Below, piece after piece: positions 63,356 to 64,000 of a stretch of 64,000 nucleotides of DNA. Each line of letters begins with the position of its first letter. Positions within the stretch are counted from its first letter, which is position 1. Under the pieces are notes generated by a model, which saw only the letters and a program-made list of their open reading frames with translations, made no database searches and was not told the origin of the DNA. Made by a program: the position numbers and the translations under genes. The DNA comes from Azadirachta indica (taxonomy: Eukaryota > Streptophyta > Magnoliopsida > Sapindales > Meliaceae), in contig CM040442.1 in NCBI GenBank assembly GCA_022749755.1, forward strand, positions 7,662,457 through 7,726,456. Reading direction: 5' to 3'.

Positions 63356-64000
63356 CTGAAAGTTCACAAAAACTAAATTAATAATAAAGGCTTGCAAACC
63401 AGAGATCATGCTGCTAATTCAACCAAATCAAAATTAAATTAAGCAGAAAAGTACTAGCATATATGGATGGACAATGAAGAATAGACTGTTTATGCCATAA
63501 AAGCAAAAAATAGAAATTAATAGTCTCATACTTCCGATTCATGAAAATTGAACTTTATAACAAACAATTAAAATGACATAAAATAAAACAAGGGCCTGCT
63601 ACTACAACACTTGACCCATGGGCCTACATCCAAGGGTAAACACATAAACTAGACAATCATAATAACATAAACTTCTTAGAATTTATTTGCTACAACAAGG
63701 GGATTTGAATACTGTTAGTTAACCACTTGAACTAAAAGCTCTAGCACTAGAAATGAAGCTCTAACAGAACCCAATCTACTACATATTCAGATGCCAGGTC
63801 AAAAGAGTACAGCACAGAACAAAATAATGCTTCATGAGAAGCAATGCTTGAGTGACCTTTTATTTGAATCTTCAATGAAGCCATTTCTCTCATTTTACTT
63901 ATCTTGAATATTTTCAGGCTTGTGTCTCAACTATTTTACAAGAAGATTTCCAACACAAAAAGCCTGTTTTTATCTTATATCCATTTTACTACATGTAGTG
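63356..64000 (-). other. Intron of the ABCC13-type gene
   Basis: The first visible exon begins with one base completing a split codon, so another exon must lie upstream. No membrane-domain coding sequence could be found from 63356 to 64000 on the minus strand, so this stretch reads as intron. Confidence 0.6.

Overview
The window is nuclear DNA from a flowering plant, almost certainly a eudicot. It is strongly AT-rich. Its genes carry many short exons with GT..AG junctions, and every reconstructed protein matches a plant family with an Arabidopsis counterpart. I cannot name the species. I saw no bacterial operon, no CRISPR array, no rRNA or tRNA gene, and no intact transposase or reverse-transcriptase reading frame.

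Seven protein-coding genes can be rebuilt exon by exon. From left to right they are: (1) a metal transporter of the NRAMP1/NRAMP6 group on the minus strand, with its 3' end off the left edge (175-6195); (2) an intronless CBL-interacting protein kinase of the CIPK5/CIPK25 type, minus strand (15588-16934); (3) a WRKY40-type group IIa transcription factor, plus strand (29572-30949); (4) PnsB1/NDF1, a chloroplast NDH-complex subunit, plus strand (32938-35441); (5) phospholipid N-methyltransferase PLMT, minus strand (36481-38269), convergent with PnsB1; (6) a HOOKLESS1-like GNAT protein, plus strand (46020-48204); (7) an ABCC13/MRP11-type ABC transporter, minus strand, with its 5' end off the right edge (53042-63355).

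The space between genes (about 7-15.5 kb, 17-29.5 kb, 38.3-46 kb and 48.2-53 kb) is AT-rich and largely featureless. It holds microsatellites and several old, diverged repeat arrays: a roughly 19-bp tandem repeat near 11.5 kb, a roughly 165-bp repeat near 14.7 kb, a duplicated and interrupted segment near 20.2-21.1 kb, a roughly 210-bp triplication near 25.6-26.3 kb, and a nested array near 49.4-49.9 kb. A diverged inverted-repeat pair lies at 8.04-8.9 kb.

The genes do not form one pathway: they cover metal uptake, calcium signalling, defence transcription, cyclic electron flow, phosphatidylcholine synthesis, development and ABC transport. The most informative feature is their order. NRAMP, WRKY40, PnsB1 and PLMT lie together here. 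As I recall the Arabidopsis loci, NRAMP1, WRKY40 and PLMT are neighbours near the end of chromosome 1, while NRAMP6 and NDF1 are neighbours elsewhere on chromosome 1. The window therefore looks like the undivided ancestral arrangement. I found no convincing new biological system; the findings are evolutionary and structural leads.
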